Part shown: positions 33,466 to 44,399 of the stretch, piece after piece | Layout of the letters: each line of letters opens with the position of its first letter | Position numbering within the stretch: the first letter of the stretch is position 1 | Assembly (NCBI GenBank): GCA_022606425.2 | Contig: JAHDVF020001468.1 | Location: forward strand, 1,736,001 to 1,800,000 | Origin: Lepidostoma basale | Lineage: Eukaryota; Arthropoda; Insecta; Trichoptera; Lepidostomatidae | Direction of reading: 5' to 3' | Length of the DNA stretch: 64,000 nucleotides | Translations under genes and position numbers: made by a program | The notes under the pieces: model-generated | What the model was told of the DNA's origin: nothing | Seen by the model: the letters and a program-made list of their open reading frames with translations, nothing else | Database searches by the model: none

Positions 33466-36400
33466 ATGGTAAGTTCATTTGTAACTAATATTCTAGGGCA
33501 TGTGTCACATTGTTTGGAGGTTAACTTTTACCTCAATGTTGATCAGATGTTTTTTGATTTTATATTTAAATCTGTTCTTTTCTGGATATTTGTTTTTATT
33601 TTTATATCTATATATTTTATTTCGTTAATTAAACTCTGAAAGTTTGTAACTGTGTTTTTAGTAGTGTATCATAATTATCAACATCTTCTATTTTTCAGGA
33701 TTTTGATGATTTCAGCGACGATGAAGAGCGGGAGGCTAGAATGTATGCCATGCTTCACTTTGTGGACGGTGAAGTAACAAACAATACTGCCACTATTAGC
33801 GAAATATTCCCAGAAAAAGAAAATATAAACACTAGCAAATGTTTATCCGATGTAATCATTGATAACGTAGAGAAAGAAAACATCAACGTTAGTAAAACTA
33901 ATGATGATATGACGCAGTTCGATCGTTGTTCTAGGGATACGAATAAAAATAACGAAATTACTAATTTCGACACATCAAATGGCGCTAGCAATTGTGAATT
34001 GTCGAAAAATGATAATATAGATAATACAAAAAATAATGTTAAGACTGTCAAGAAGAAAGTGTCCCACGCTGGTAGATATTGGGCATCGGCAGCAGAAAGT
34101 ACTCGCAATTCTCCTTATCAAAAAATTAATAATCCCGGTGTTAATAAAAATTCTGCCACAAGCACTGTTACCGATAAAAAGTTTGGTTCTGTAATCACAC
34201 TCAATGACAAGAGAGCCTTTAAACAAAAATCTTCAGAACATTCAAACTCGGTTTCCGACGGTGGTGCTGCAGACTCTCAGATAGAGCAAAATGACACAAC
34301 TGAATCCCCGCAACTCGTGATTGGCAAAACTACAAATAAAAGACTCTCATCAACTCCGATCAATAAACCCAGCAAGAAAAAATCTTCTCAAACTCTGAGC
34401 AAGACAGCTAAAAACTTGTCAACCCCAAATAAAAACATTATTCCTGTTACACCACGTAGTAAAGTTAATTTTGGTGTGAAAGTTAAATTGAGGAGCGAGA
34501 CACTGAGAAAAGGTCGTAGCGAAAGGGAAAAGCTTCTAGCTGAAATATGTTTGAAAAATAAATATGCAGCAGTTAAAAAACTTTATAAAACAAGATTTCC
34601 ATTTGAAAAATCTTCAATCATTACACTAGAGAGCAGTGATGATGATTCTGTAGTCGAAGTTGAACTTCCTCGAATTCATCCCACTACCATCGAACTCGAC
34701 AGTTCTGACGAAGGTCTTGACCTGATAAATTCTAATTCTGCAGAAAGAGCCGTCGAACTCCCTGCAGCTCTAACATCGACTTCTGCTACACAAACAGATC
34801 CTAACATTGAACACCATAGAGTTGCAAGCCCGGTACCATCTATTGTTTCTTCAATATCGGATGACTTCATCGAGGGTGATTGTTCATCTTTAAATATATC
34901 GCGAGGTTTCGACACTTCTAATTTTAGTTTCAATTTTGGTTTGCATGGTACTGATTTATGTGATCTTCCTGCTGATAGTACACCCAGAAAATCCAACAAA
35001 AAGTCTAGAAAAAATTGTTCCACTTCCACTGAAAGTGAAGTCATAATACAAAAAACAACCTCTAAGTTAACAACGTTGATTGAGAGTGGCGAAAGGTATC
35101 ACGTTAATGTAGAATCTTCAAAAGAAACTTCTCCTGCTGAAAGCGAATGTTTCGCCACTCCCAGAAGTAAGATTAAGAAGAGGCGAAACTCCAAACCTAA
35201 ATCATACACTGTCCCTGATCAGGCTTACGTGACTCCTTCCATAGATGTATATGAATCTGAAAGTTCTGATATTCCAGAAAGCATTGTTGATGTTCCAGTT
35301 ACCCCTATATCCAAACGAAATCGAAAATCTTTCTCGGAAGATTTTTCAAGAGATATCACTATCGAAAAACAATTTACTGATATTTCTAATGACATTATTT
35401 TCGATTCAACTGCAGACATTATTAACACTCCTCGTCCGTTTGACAATACTGAAGATTCACTTGTGATGGCGAATGTAATCTGCCTACCATCTAACAGTAG
35501 TGTTATTCATATTGATGGAGACACATCCGATGTTGGTGAAAATAATTTGGAGGTGAATGAAGCTTCTTTGTCTACTAACAAAAAACCTTCAAAATTATCA
35601 AAGACGAAGAAACATGCATTTCTGGAGAAATGTGTTAAACAAATGCACGAATATTACAATACTATTCGGGGTAAAGAATTTGATCATTTGCAGATAAAAA
35701 TGGATATGCCAAGTAAGTCTACTCCCAAGTTTGTTTCTATATTTATTAAATAAACGTATCTGTTTTTATATTTCAATGAAAAGATTTGAGTAAATTAGGT
35801 AATTTTTTACACAACATTATTCCTATTGATATAATTACTTCACTAATTTAGATTTTTAAAATGAATTAAAATACTGTTTTTTCAATTTTTGATTTTATTT
35901 TTCTTAACATATTTTGATGGTATCGGAGAATTAAACAATGCGATATAAACTATTAATGAATAATAAGAAAGACACCCCAACTAAAGCCAAGAGCTGACAA
36001 TTGCCATGGCAACACGAGGGTTAAAATACTGAACCTTAAGTTTATCAAAAAATATTTTTATTTTTTGCAGGGGAAAAAGATTTTTGGCGGTTGGATGCCT
36101 CTGATAAAGGAAGGCCCAGAAAATCACAGATAATGTATGTTAATTTTTATGTTTCGTTTGTTGACATAGCATTAAAACAAACAATAATTTCAAAACTTTG
36201 TTAAATATGTGCACAGCGTGAGTGATTTTGGTTTGCTAAAAAAAATTGCATCAGTGAATCAAGATTTATTGCATGTGTTATCATTTTGAGGGAGGGGCTA
36301 ATATTTTGTTTCTTATTTTAAAAAAAATGGTTTCCTTTCTTTCTTCTAGGTGTGGATATTGCAACAAAGCGGGTCATAGGCCAGAAAAATGCTATAAAAA

Positions 36401-39400
36401 GCCTAAAGTTTGTTCAATGTGTGGTGAGATTGGCCATTTGCAATTAAGGTGCCCCAACAAGATTTGTCTTGGAGTAAGTAACCCATTAAATCTCCACTGC
36501 ATTATCCACAAACAATATCTTATTTTTTAATAGATTTAAATTATTGTTTTTTCTAATTGTCTATTAAATCTTTTTTATTAAAAATATGTCACAAATTTAC
36601 TCCTGAGTCATGGCAATTGCCGGCTCTTGACTTAATTTTGGGTAATTAATATGAATGAGAACATCTATTTTCTAGAAGTTTTATTATAATTTATGGCAAG
36701 GACATGTTTCCCCTTTCTAAGACATTATCAAATGTCTTAGAAATGCGAAATATAAAAAAATATCACATTCCGCCCGTGACAGCTAACGGGTTTTGTTGTT
36801 GTGATAAGTAAAAAGCTAAAGGAGGCATATACGAGGGTTGTCCGTAAAATAAGTTTCCCTATTTTTTTTCACAATGAAAACCATTTTTATTTACGAGCAA
36901 TACATCATTGGAAAGCTTAGACTTTCAGCTATTTTTCTACATAGTCCCTGTTGACTTCGATGCACTTTTTCATCCGGGTCACCATCTTTTTGATTCCCTG
37001 GTCATAGAAATCTCCCGCCAGGCCGTGAAGGTAGCTCAGAACCTCTTCTTTCAGAACCTGTTCAAATCAGGGAAGAGATGGTAGTCGCTCGGAGCCAAGT
37101 CCGGACTGTATGGTGGGTGTAGGACGATCTCCCATCCGATATTCTCAATGAGCGCGGTTGTGCACCACCGTAAGCATCCTGGGCACCCACCTTGCACAAA
37201 CCTTAGAATAACCTAAGTGTTCTGTTAGGATCTTGTCTATAGTTGTCTTACTGACATCTGGGATCATCTCGCTAAGCTCCCGAACCGTCAGTCTTCGATC
37301 TGCCAGCATTGCCGCTTCCACTTTCGCAATCGTTTCGTCACTGACCGATGGTCGTCCGGACCGCTGTTCGTCATGGTCGTCTGTGCGCCCTTCTTTGAAT
37401 TCTTTGCACCACTTGCGGATCATTTGAACACTCATGTCGAACTCCATACACTATTGTTAGTTGAAAATGAATTTCCGTCGTCGAATGGCCTTTGGCACAT
37501 AAAAAACGAATCACGGAGCGTACTTCACACCTCGCGGGCGATGCGATCGGGAGCTCCATTCTTTACGGCTGCCAAACCGACACTGAGCGTCACAGCGAGT
37601 TCGGCTAGGTTGTTGCCGGATTGCACGTAACAGCGATCCGCGCACCCTGGCAAACAGGGAAACTTATTTTACGGACAACCCTCGTAGATCTCAAAACACA
37701 AAAAACGGCGTATTTTTGAAAGCGAAGCCCAGGAAAAATATATTATTTTTATGTCAATTCTGAGTCCTAATTATAACATACTCCTAAAATGTTTTTTTCT
37801 GGAAATTCCCTCTTTTTTTTTGTTTTTTTTTTGTTTTTTTTTTTTAATATAAGGCGGTTGATGGCATGTAAAACAATAATGATTGAGGAGTGCAAAGAGT
37901 TAATTGTTAAAAGTGTTTTTTTTTTTGTATTAGTACGTTAATGTATTTTTGTAATAAATTATTCAGTGTGGAGTTAGCAGTAACTCTTTCTCCTCCACGT
38001 GTGACAACTGCAAACGGTGGCGTCACGCTCAATGTTCAACCTGTGGAGTTCAAGGTCATCCGCCCTCACGCTGTCCAGATATATGGAGAAGATATCATCT
38101 TACCGTAAGGATTCTTGAAACTCAAAAATAAATACTTGACTAGCCCTCCGGCTGGACGGCCTTCCGCAGCAGAGTGGCAACAACTGTAACTGCCGCACCC
38201 GAGGTCCTGGGTTCAATTCCCGGCGATGACAGTGCAAAAAAAATCTCATGCTGTAATTGGTCTGGTAGAATTCATGTGACAACAAAAATGGCGATTGACT
38301 AGCTGCCTTAACACATGTCATGAGAATTAATAGCTAAAAAGTTGTATACAGTAATTGGGTTCAAACAACATTTTGTATACAAAAATGTGGAAACCAATGG
38401 GAAACTACCACATTAAAAAGGTTCAATTGGCATCCCAATAACCAGCAAAGATGTTAATAGACTTTGCAGCAAACCAGTCCCTAGAATTAAAACTTTAAAC
38501 ATCTATAGATAAGTGCCTTCACAGTATAATATATACTATTATTAAGATGACTACATAATGGAGTTCTAGTGCCAACCTTTATGTATGGAAGTGAAACATA
38601 GACCTGGATGAAAGAAAGTAGGATAAATGCTGTAGAAGTGAGATCATTAAGAATCTGCATAAAATGATATATGATAGAATACTGAATGACAAAATAAGGA
38701 AGAAATGTATGGCAGATGATTGCATCCTAAGTTAAATAAAAAAGGATCACTTAGATGGTTTAGAAAGATGGAATGAATGAACGAGAGAATTTTTTTTTAA
38801 AATCCATTCCTCTCCCTACCCCTCTGGAGAAACGGAGTGATGGTTTCATAGTTATTAAGTTGTCAATCCTTTGTATTATTATTTTATTGATATTTGAAAT
38901 CTTCTTCTTCGATGGCCCTACAGCCCATATCGAGCCTTAGCCTCCAGTATTCTTCGCCTCCAACTCCTCCTGTCCTCCGCTTTGACCCTCCAATCTGACA
39001 CTCGTAACAATTTCGCCCCATCTCTCCCAACTTCATCCTCCCATCGCAGCCTTGGTCGTCCAATTGGTCTTCTACCACCTGGGTGCCACTCCAGCAATCT
39101 TTTTGGGGTTCGCGATGACGTCATCCTCTGCACGTGACCGGCTCATCTCAGTCTGTTCAGTCTGACCTGTGTGGAGAGACTGGGAGCTTTGTAAATATGG
39201 TACAGCTTGTCATTATGCCGCACTCTCCAGCCTTCACCGTCATTTACAGGTCTCAGAATTCTGCGCAGCACCCTTCTCTAAAAAGTATCCAGTCGCTCTG
39301 CGGATTTCGCTGTCATTGTCCACGTCTCACATCCATAGGTCACTACTGTTCGGATGATTGTTTTATACAGGATGATTTTGGTTTTCCAGTGTACGTTTCT

Positions 39401-41189
39401 TGATTTGAGCGCTGGTAGTAGAGAGAAGAATGTTTTGTTGCCAATTGTGATTGATATTTGAAATATTATTTTTTATTGTGTATGTGTAATTAAGTTTTTT
39501 TTTTGGCTATTGCAGATTGAAAATGAGGTTCCTTTGATTCAAGATAAAGGTTCCAAGCCCACCTCACAATTGTTCTGCAGCGGCTGTACCAAAAGAGGAC
39601 ATCTTATAACGCATTGTCACGAATACATTGCTTTTTCGGAATTTAATCCTCCATCCCCGTATGTCTTCAGTTATAAGCCAGTTTACACTCCCGATGGCGT
39701 CAGGACCCCAGGAAGAGAAAAGAGAGCCGTTGAGGGCATGATTACTAAAAATAATCCTCAATCGCCAGGGAAGAGAAAATTACCGAGCTTTTCCACCCCT
39801 AAAGTTAGTGAGCCAACGTCATCAGTTAGTTTGAAAGTTTTAGAAAATAATTCCAACCCAAAAATACATACTGTTTCTGTCAAACCTGATACTAAGTCCA
39901 CCTCTATGGAGTTCAACATAACAAACCAATCAGAATGTTTGCTTAATACATCTTCTGTTAATGTGAAGCAACCTGATCCTAATTTAACAAAAGATGTTAT
40001 TAATATTTTAAATAATGATTCTGAATTTCTGTGGGAAAACAGTTCCACCCAGAACACGATGTTAGAGAAAAGTAAAGCTTTAGAACAACAAAAATGTAAC
40101 TCAAGCACTTTAAGAGAGCAAGCAGTAGTACAATTAAACTCTACAAATTTACCAAAAACAGTAATCTTAAATGATTCAGATGCTGCAGTTATAAATAATT
40201 TTAATCTGGCTAATGCAAAGGAAGAAAATAATTCTACATCACACATCCTATTAACGCAGGAACATGCCAACAAGTTGGAAACATCCAAAGGACTTGACTT
40301 TATGAAATATCTTTCCAATAAATATGATGTCGTTGCTCGAAAGTGCACTTTAAAAGTAGGTGTATCGCTTGCCTTAACCGGTACGGTAGAAAAACATTTA
40401 AATTTCCAAAGTGAATTACAAAGCTGGATGAATTTAGGCAATGTACCCATAATTCCAAGTACACCAAATTTTCATATTCCGAGAAAGCGAAGACCTCTCA
40501 TGCAATTGATTTCAGCTGAACTTGGAAGACTTAAATGCGACTTAGGAAAACCGCAGGATATATATCAATCAATTCTAGAAGCTGAAAACTCTATTACTAA
40601 ATCTGGATCTAAAAAAGTAGTTAACAGTGAGCGGTTTCTTCAACTTTGTAAAAAGGTTACAAAATTTCGAAAATTATTAAATATGATTTTAATTGGTCAA
40701 GCCGGTCTATGTGATGGCCAAGAAATGTTGAAAAAATTAGAATATTTTCTAGATCATCTAAGTACTCTAGGAGGTAAAGTTGTGGCTTTGAAATTGCGAG
40801 ATGAAATTGAACAATATTACAATCCAATATTCTCTGGTGCACCGAGAGATGATTACCTAGACCTGATTAATCAGTTTTTATCTGAAAATCTACCTCACTC
40901 TGTAAAAAGTTTTCACCCTAAAACTCTAAAAATACAAAAATCTTTAAATACTAGTGTTAACAAAAATTTATTGTCCAGACTTCAAGTAACATTCAGAAAA
41001 CTTCGCATCATATCCAGAAATTGGAATCATGATCCAAACATTAGAAACGTCTTAGATTATCTCGTTGAATGCAAAAGAAGTATATTAGAAGAACAATTGC
41101 CAAGATCTGCTGTGCAAGAAATTAGAGTGGGTGTTGAATCTGCTCACAGATACATGCTGAGTTTCAATACCTATAAGGGCAGAGCATGA
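33466..41189 (+). CDS. ZCCHC7: ZCCHC7/Air2-like zinc-knuckle RNA-binding protein (TRAMP complex)
   Basis: Exons 33466-33468 (only the ATG), 33699-35712, 36071-36134, 36350-36473, 37967-38104 and 39516-41189 join in phase to 1338 aa. Zinc knuckles CX2CX4HX4C stand at 695-708, 715-728, 758-771 and 802-815, with an irregular CX2CX4HX2C at 747-758: five in all, as in yeast Air1/Air2. After the fourth comes DIWRRYHLT, the IWRXY motif that in yeast Air proteins contacts the Trf4 poly(A) polymerase. So it should present nuclear RNA to TRAMP and the exosome. Residues 1-20 (acidic, then ARMYAMLH) recall the human N-terminus. The 690-residue N-terminal region is Ser/Asn-rich with a TLESSDDDSVVEV patch near 310; the last 520 residues end in a predicted helical part (about 1042-1338). 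Human ZCCHC7 is about 540 aa, so this is unusually long. AATAAA sits at 41195-41200, just after the stop. Confidence 0.92.
36690..36770. repeat. decayed foldback remnant in ZCCHC7 intron 4
   Basis: TAAGACATTATCAAATGTCTTA is a short palindrome, flanked by GACATGTTTCCCC, which recalls the GAAACATGTC strand of the foldback family at 48547. Core lost. Confidence 0.35.
36832..37684 (-). mobile_element. mariner element with internal deletion
   Basis: Perfect 29-bp inverted ends (CGAGGGTTGTCCGTAAAATA at 36832, complement ending 37684), flanked by TA on both sides. The minus strand encodes a mauritiana-type mariner transposase N-terminus (IRKWCKEFKEGRTDDHDEQR, GRPSVSDE, VSKTTIDKIL). It then jumps at about 37160 to the C-terminal LHPPYSPDLAPSDY block. 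The middle with the first two catalytic Asp is deleted: 853 bp against about 1.3 kb for a whole mariner. Lies in ZCCHC7 intron 4. Confidence 0.9.
38140..38510 (+). mobile_element. tRNA-derived SINE, long form
   Basis: It starts GGCCTTCCGCAGCAGAGTGG. A B-box-like GGGTTCAATTCCCGGCGATG follows, then the family body to AACCAGTCCCTAGAATTAAAAC. Same long form as 50300-50620. Lies 35 bp after the donor of ZCCHC7 exon 5. Confidence 0.7.
38550..38860 (+). mobile_element. LINE family A fragment
   Basis: GGAGTTCTAGTGCCAACCTTTATGTATGGAAGTG through CCTCTGGAGAAACGGAGTGATGG. Heavily mutated. Lies in ZCCHC7 intron 5. Confidence 0.65.
38884..39420 (-). mobile_element. LINE family F, reverse-transcriptase C-terminal fragment
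   Basis: The minus strand reads DLWMRDVDNDSEIRR ... RMTSSRTPKRLLEWHPGGRRPIGRPRLRWEDEVGRD and a GAAGAAGAAG tail, the C-terminus of a third kind of insect non-LTR ORF2. Lies about 90 bp upstream of the acceptor of ZCCHC7 exon 6. Confidence 0.75.
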
Positions 41190-41194
41190 TTGTT

Positions 41195-41200
41195 AATAAA
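41195..41200 (+). terminator. polyadenylation signal candidate for ZCCHC7
   Basis: AATAAA six bases after the stop codon, followed by T-rich sequence (TTTTTATTTGTTTTTGC). Would give a very short 3' UTR. Confidence 0.4.
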
Positions 41201-41204
41201 AATA

Positions 41205-41790
41205 ATTTTTATTTGTTTTTGCTGATTTTATTTTTTCCTTGTATAAAATGAAGTGACCCATGTTCTTGTTTGCGTGTATTCATTAAAAAATCTTATAGCA
41301 ACTATAGCTGTGTTGTGTTATGATCAAATATTGCCATGAATGTGTAAGATTAGCAGTTGATTTGAGATAAAAGAAAAGAAATACTTTATCATAAAGATTT
41401 TGCGATACCGTAGGTAACTACTTAAAATCTTTAAAAAAGTTTAGTTTAATCTTGGAATGTTAAATTTTGGAATCTCGATTCATAACAAAAGTGCCATTAT
41501 CTGATTTTTAATTTATTGGTGGTATTACTTGGATTAAATGTATATGAATGAATTAATAATGACAAATTTGTTTAAACTATTGTATATTAATAATGGAGTT
41601 TAATAAAACTAATACCTCAACCATCAATAAATTATCTGGTTAGTTAGAATTTAAACTTATTTTTTACTTCAACCAAGAAATAAAGTAACAAAATTTAACT
41701 CATACACAACTATAATTTTCTGTACAAAATATATTGTGCATTTTATAACATGGTATCTCCAAATGAAAAGTTTATGGGAATAAACGAACA
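41205..41790. other. AT-rich intergenic stretch
   Basis: Nothing recognised apart from A/T-rich text. Confidence 0.45.
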
Positions 41791-41794
41791 GTAA

Positions 41795-41962
41795 GGGTAC
41801 GGCCACACCGAAGTGCCTGAGTAGGAGTCAAAATGAACACCCGGTGAACCAATGTATGGCACACAATGGGACCTGCCACACTATATGCTCCGCACCACAG
41901 GGCGTGAACACAGGGGAACTGTGTCTTGACTCCAACCCAGGCACTCCGGTGTGGCCGTACCT
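41795..41962. mobile_element. PIF/Harbinger-like MITE
   Basis: Inverted ends GGGTACGGCCACACCGAAGT (41795) and the complement of AGGTACGGCCACACCGGAGT (to 41962), flanked by TAA on both sides (41792-41794 and 41963-41965). GC-rich, 168 bp, foldback-like. The 3-bp TWA duplication suggests the superfamily. Confidence 0.7.
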
Positions 41963-42169
41963 TAAGTAATCAGAATCCGTTCCCAGAAGAGTGCACAGTA
42001 GTTATGCAGGGTAAACGGATGAGTGAACATTCAAAGATTTAGTAGAGTAGACTATATTGAAGAATAATCAGTAACATGATTCCGGTGGGATTACTCACTC
42101 AAGCGGCTACCGCCACCTCACTTGACCAATTTTGTCTTCATATTCAAAAGTATATCCTTTTAAATAATA

Positions 42170-42265
42170 ATTAAATAAAATGATGTTTTTTAACTACTTC
42201 CACTTTTGTCTTTATTTAGACAGCGACCGGTTTCGCCAGGCTCGCTGGCATCGACAGACTGGTCT
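42170..42265 (-). repeat. single-arm repeat with hammerhead-like core (GCCAG/CTGGC family)
   Basis: On the minus strand, 42261-42221: CAGT, then CTGTCGA (canonical CTGACGA with one change), stem II GCCAG/CTGGC, GAAA, palindromic ACCGGT, C, and GCTG, which pairs with CAGT (one G-T). The AT-rich flank GTCTAAATAAAGACAAAAGT follows, as in the other families. Confidence 0.5.
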
Positions 42266-42339
42266 ATATCCTTTTATTTTGAAATTTGTTAATTAAGATA
42301 TGTTTATCCTTTTGATTAGGTCTAGTCTACAGATTCAAG

Positions 42340-42690
42340 GTTGCCCAGCGCACCATGGAAAGAGCCATGCTTGGAAAAACCTTGAGGGACAGATTTAGAA
42401 ACGAATTTATTCGACAACAAACCAAGGTGACTTATGTGGCTCTACGGATAGGCGGGCTGAAGTGGCAGTGGGCTGGCCATATCTGTCGGAGAACCGACAG
42501 CCGATGGGGAAGACGGGTTCTGGAGTGGAGACTGCGTATAGGATTCCGTAGAGTTGGACGTCCCCCTGCCCACTGGACCGACGATTTGAAGAGGATTGCT
42601 GGACATGGATGGATGGGAGCAGTGGCGGGCTTTGGGAGAGGCCTACATTCAGCAGTGGATGACAGACGGCTGATGATGATGATGAATATC
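42340..42690 (+). mobile_element. LINE family B 3' end
   Basis: The frame from 42355 carries ERAMLGKTLRDRFRNEFIRQQTKV, LKWQWAGHI, RVGRPPAHWTDDL and a (GATGAT) tail. Homologous to 1581-1961. Confidence 0.8.
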
Positions 42691-42741
42691 CTTTTGAGCA
42701 TTCCACTCTATTTATTTTTTATTCAATTGAACTAAGCTAAG

Positions 42742-43158
42742 TTCCAATAATTGTCTTCACACTATTAGTCAATGCTATATTGAAATTATTTACCAGGCCG
42801 TAAGCACCATAAACAATTTTTCCAACATGGAGATTTATGGGGCCGTATCAGTATTGGAATATGTGAAGTTAATGTGTGTGTTCCAATAATTGTCTTCACA
42901 CTATTAGTCAATGCTATATTGAAATTATTTACCAGGCCGTAAGCACCATAAACAATTTTTCCAACATGGAGATTTATGGGGCCGTATCAGTATTGGAATA
43001 TGTGAAGTTAATGTGTGTGTTCCAATAATTGTCTTCACACTATTAGTCAATGCTATATTGAAATTATTTACCAGGCCGTAAGCACCATAAACAATTTTTC
43101 CAACATGGAGATTTATGGGGCCGTATCAGTATTGGAATATGTGAAGTTAATGTGTCTC
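42742..43158. repeat. 3 x 139-bp tandem repeat
   Basis: Three copies of a 139-bp unit beginning TTCCAATAATTGTCTTCACA at 42742, 42881 and 43020, identical by eye apart from the end of the third. Each unit begins with TTCCAATA and has TATTGGAA near its end. Confidence 0.9.
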
Positions 43159-43654
43159 ACGCCGTAATTTAATTTTATTTAGATTATAAATGTGAATAAC
43201 GACTGCGATTGTGTTATTATTATTATACGTTATGTCAACCATTGTCATATAAAACATTTACGTTTCCACAGTGCTGGTATATCAGTTTGGCTGCCAAATC
43301 TCTCTATACTGAAGATTCTACATAACATATTCAATGATATGTAGAACTCCTATCCTTAAGATAAACCATTTGTCTACAATAAAACATTAAAAAAAAAAAA
43401 AAAAATGAGTGTGATGTAAAATCTTCCGCGTTTGTTAAGTATCAATAATATTAATAAAATAACATTGTTAAAACTGTATGTTTATTAATCGTTTCCAAAA
43501 AGTCCCGATATTGCTTTACAATTTAATGTAGCTGTGTTTTATGGCATACTCGGAGAAATTGCAATAAACAAATTTTATATGGCAGAAAATACGTTTTCTC
43601 TCTGGTGGCTGGTTTAATCTTAGTTAAGTTTAATTTTATTTAGTGATAATCAAA

Positions 43655-44335
43655 TTTCTTGGTTCTGATTTTGAAAATTTGGTTTGGTTCATATGGCGCT
43701 CCCGTCAATTTGGAGATATTTCGTGTATATGTGAATTGTTTTGGTCAATTTGATTATTGCTGCTCTTTATGATAGTTATTTGTGACAAAAAATACGTTTT
43801 TACTGTTTTGGTGTTAAAACTATATAAGTTTTTTCGTATATAAAAAGAATTTTGACAGGTGTAAAAATAAATTTTTCATTTGTTCCAATGACAATTTGAA
43901 TAAATTCTTCAATAATATTTTTAAGTTCTTGCTGGTGTTGGATTGTTTTAAGTGCCTAATTACAATAAATTTAAAAAAAACAGTGGATAACGTGGAATAA
44001 AAATTAAATAAACACAAATGTCCGGATCGTCCAGCTGACGACAAGTGCACCATCTAAAATAACATTATGTGTTAAATTATTTTTCTTTGTTATTTTATTT
44101 TATATCATTGTATTTCAGATAATTTGTTTTAGATTTATTATGTAGACGTTGAACGATCGAAGTGTGCGCGGGAGATGCCTTTTGGTGGCGATGAGGTTCG
44201 CAACCCATTACACCGCGTCTCTCGCGATGGCGAAAAGAGAAGGATGGAGTGCCGCATCGAAAGTGTGGTAGTCCATTCTTTCTGCCTAGCCTTTCGGGGA
44301 GACGGCGTGATGGTTAGTTAGTTAGTTAGTTAGTA
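43655..44335 (+). mobile_element. about 680-bp non-LTR-type element
   Basis: Plus-strand counterpart of 9199-9950. It runs from TTCTGATTTTGAAAATTTGG through the AT-rich middle and a CGTTGAACGATCGAAGTGTG block to GGGGAGACGGCGTGATGG(TTAG)4. No long ORF. The last 190 bp equal the SINE-like repeat at 7113-7295. Confidence 0.7.
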
Positions 44336-44399
44336 GTGATAATAATTAAAGATAGTGAAAAAACAATAATAGTGTGAGTGACAATATAGTGAGTGGTAA

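Noticed and set aside
36273..36530. Short stand-alone zinc-knuckle gene or LTR-retrotransposon gag
   Set aside because: The two knuckles are bounded by a good acceptor and donor in phase with flanking exons, and the next exon brings the IWRXY motif of ZCCHC7.
39758..40450. 230-aa open frame on the minus strand
   Set aside because: Shadow of ZCCHC7 exon 6; hydrophobic, Cys/Phe-rich composition from reading Ser/Asn-rich codons backwards.
42742..43158. CRISPR-like array
   Set aside because: Units are contiguous 139-bp repeats without spacers, and this is eukaryotic DNA.
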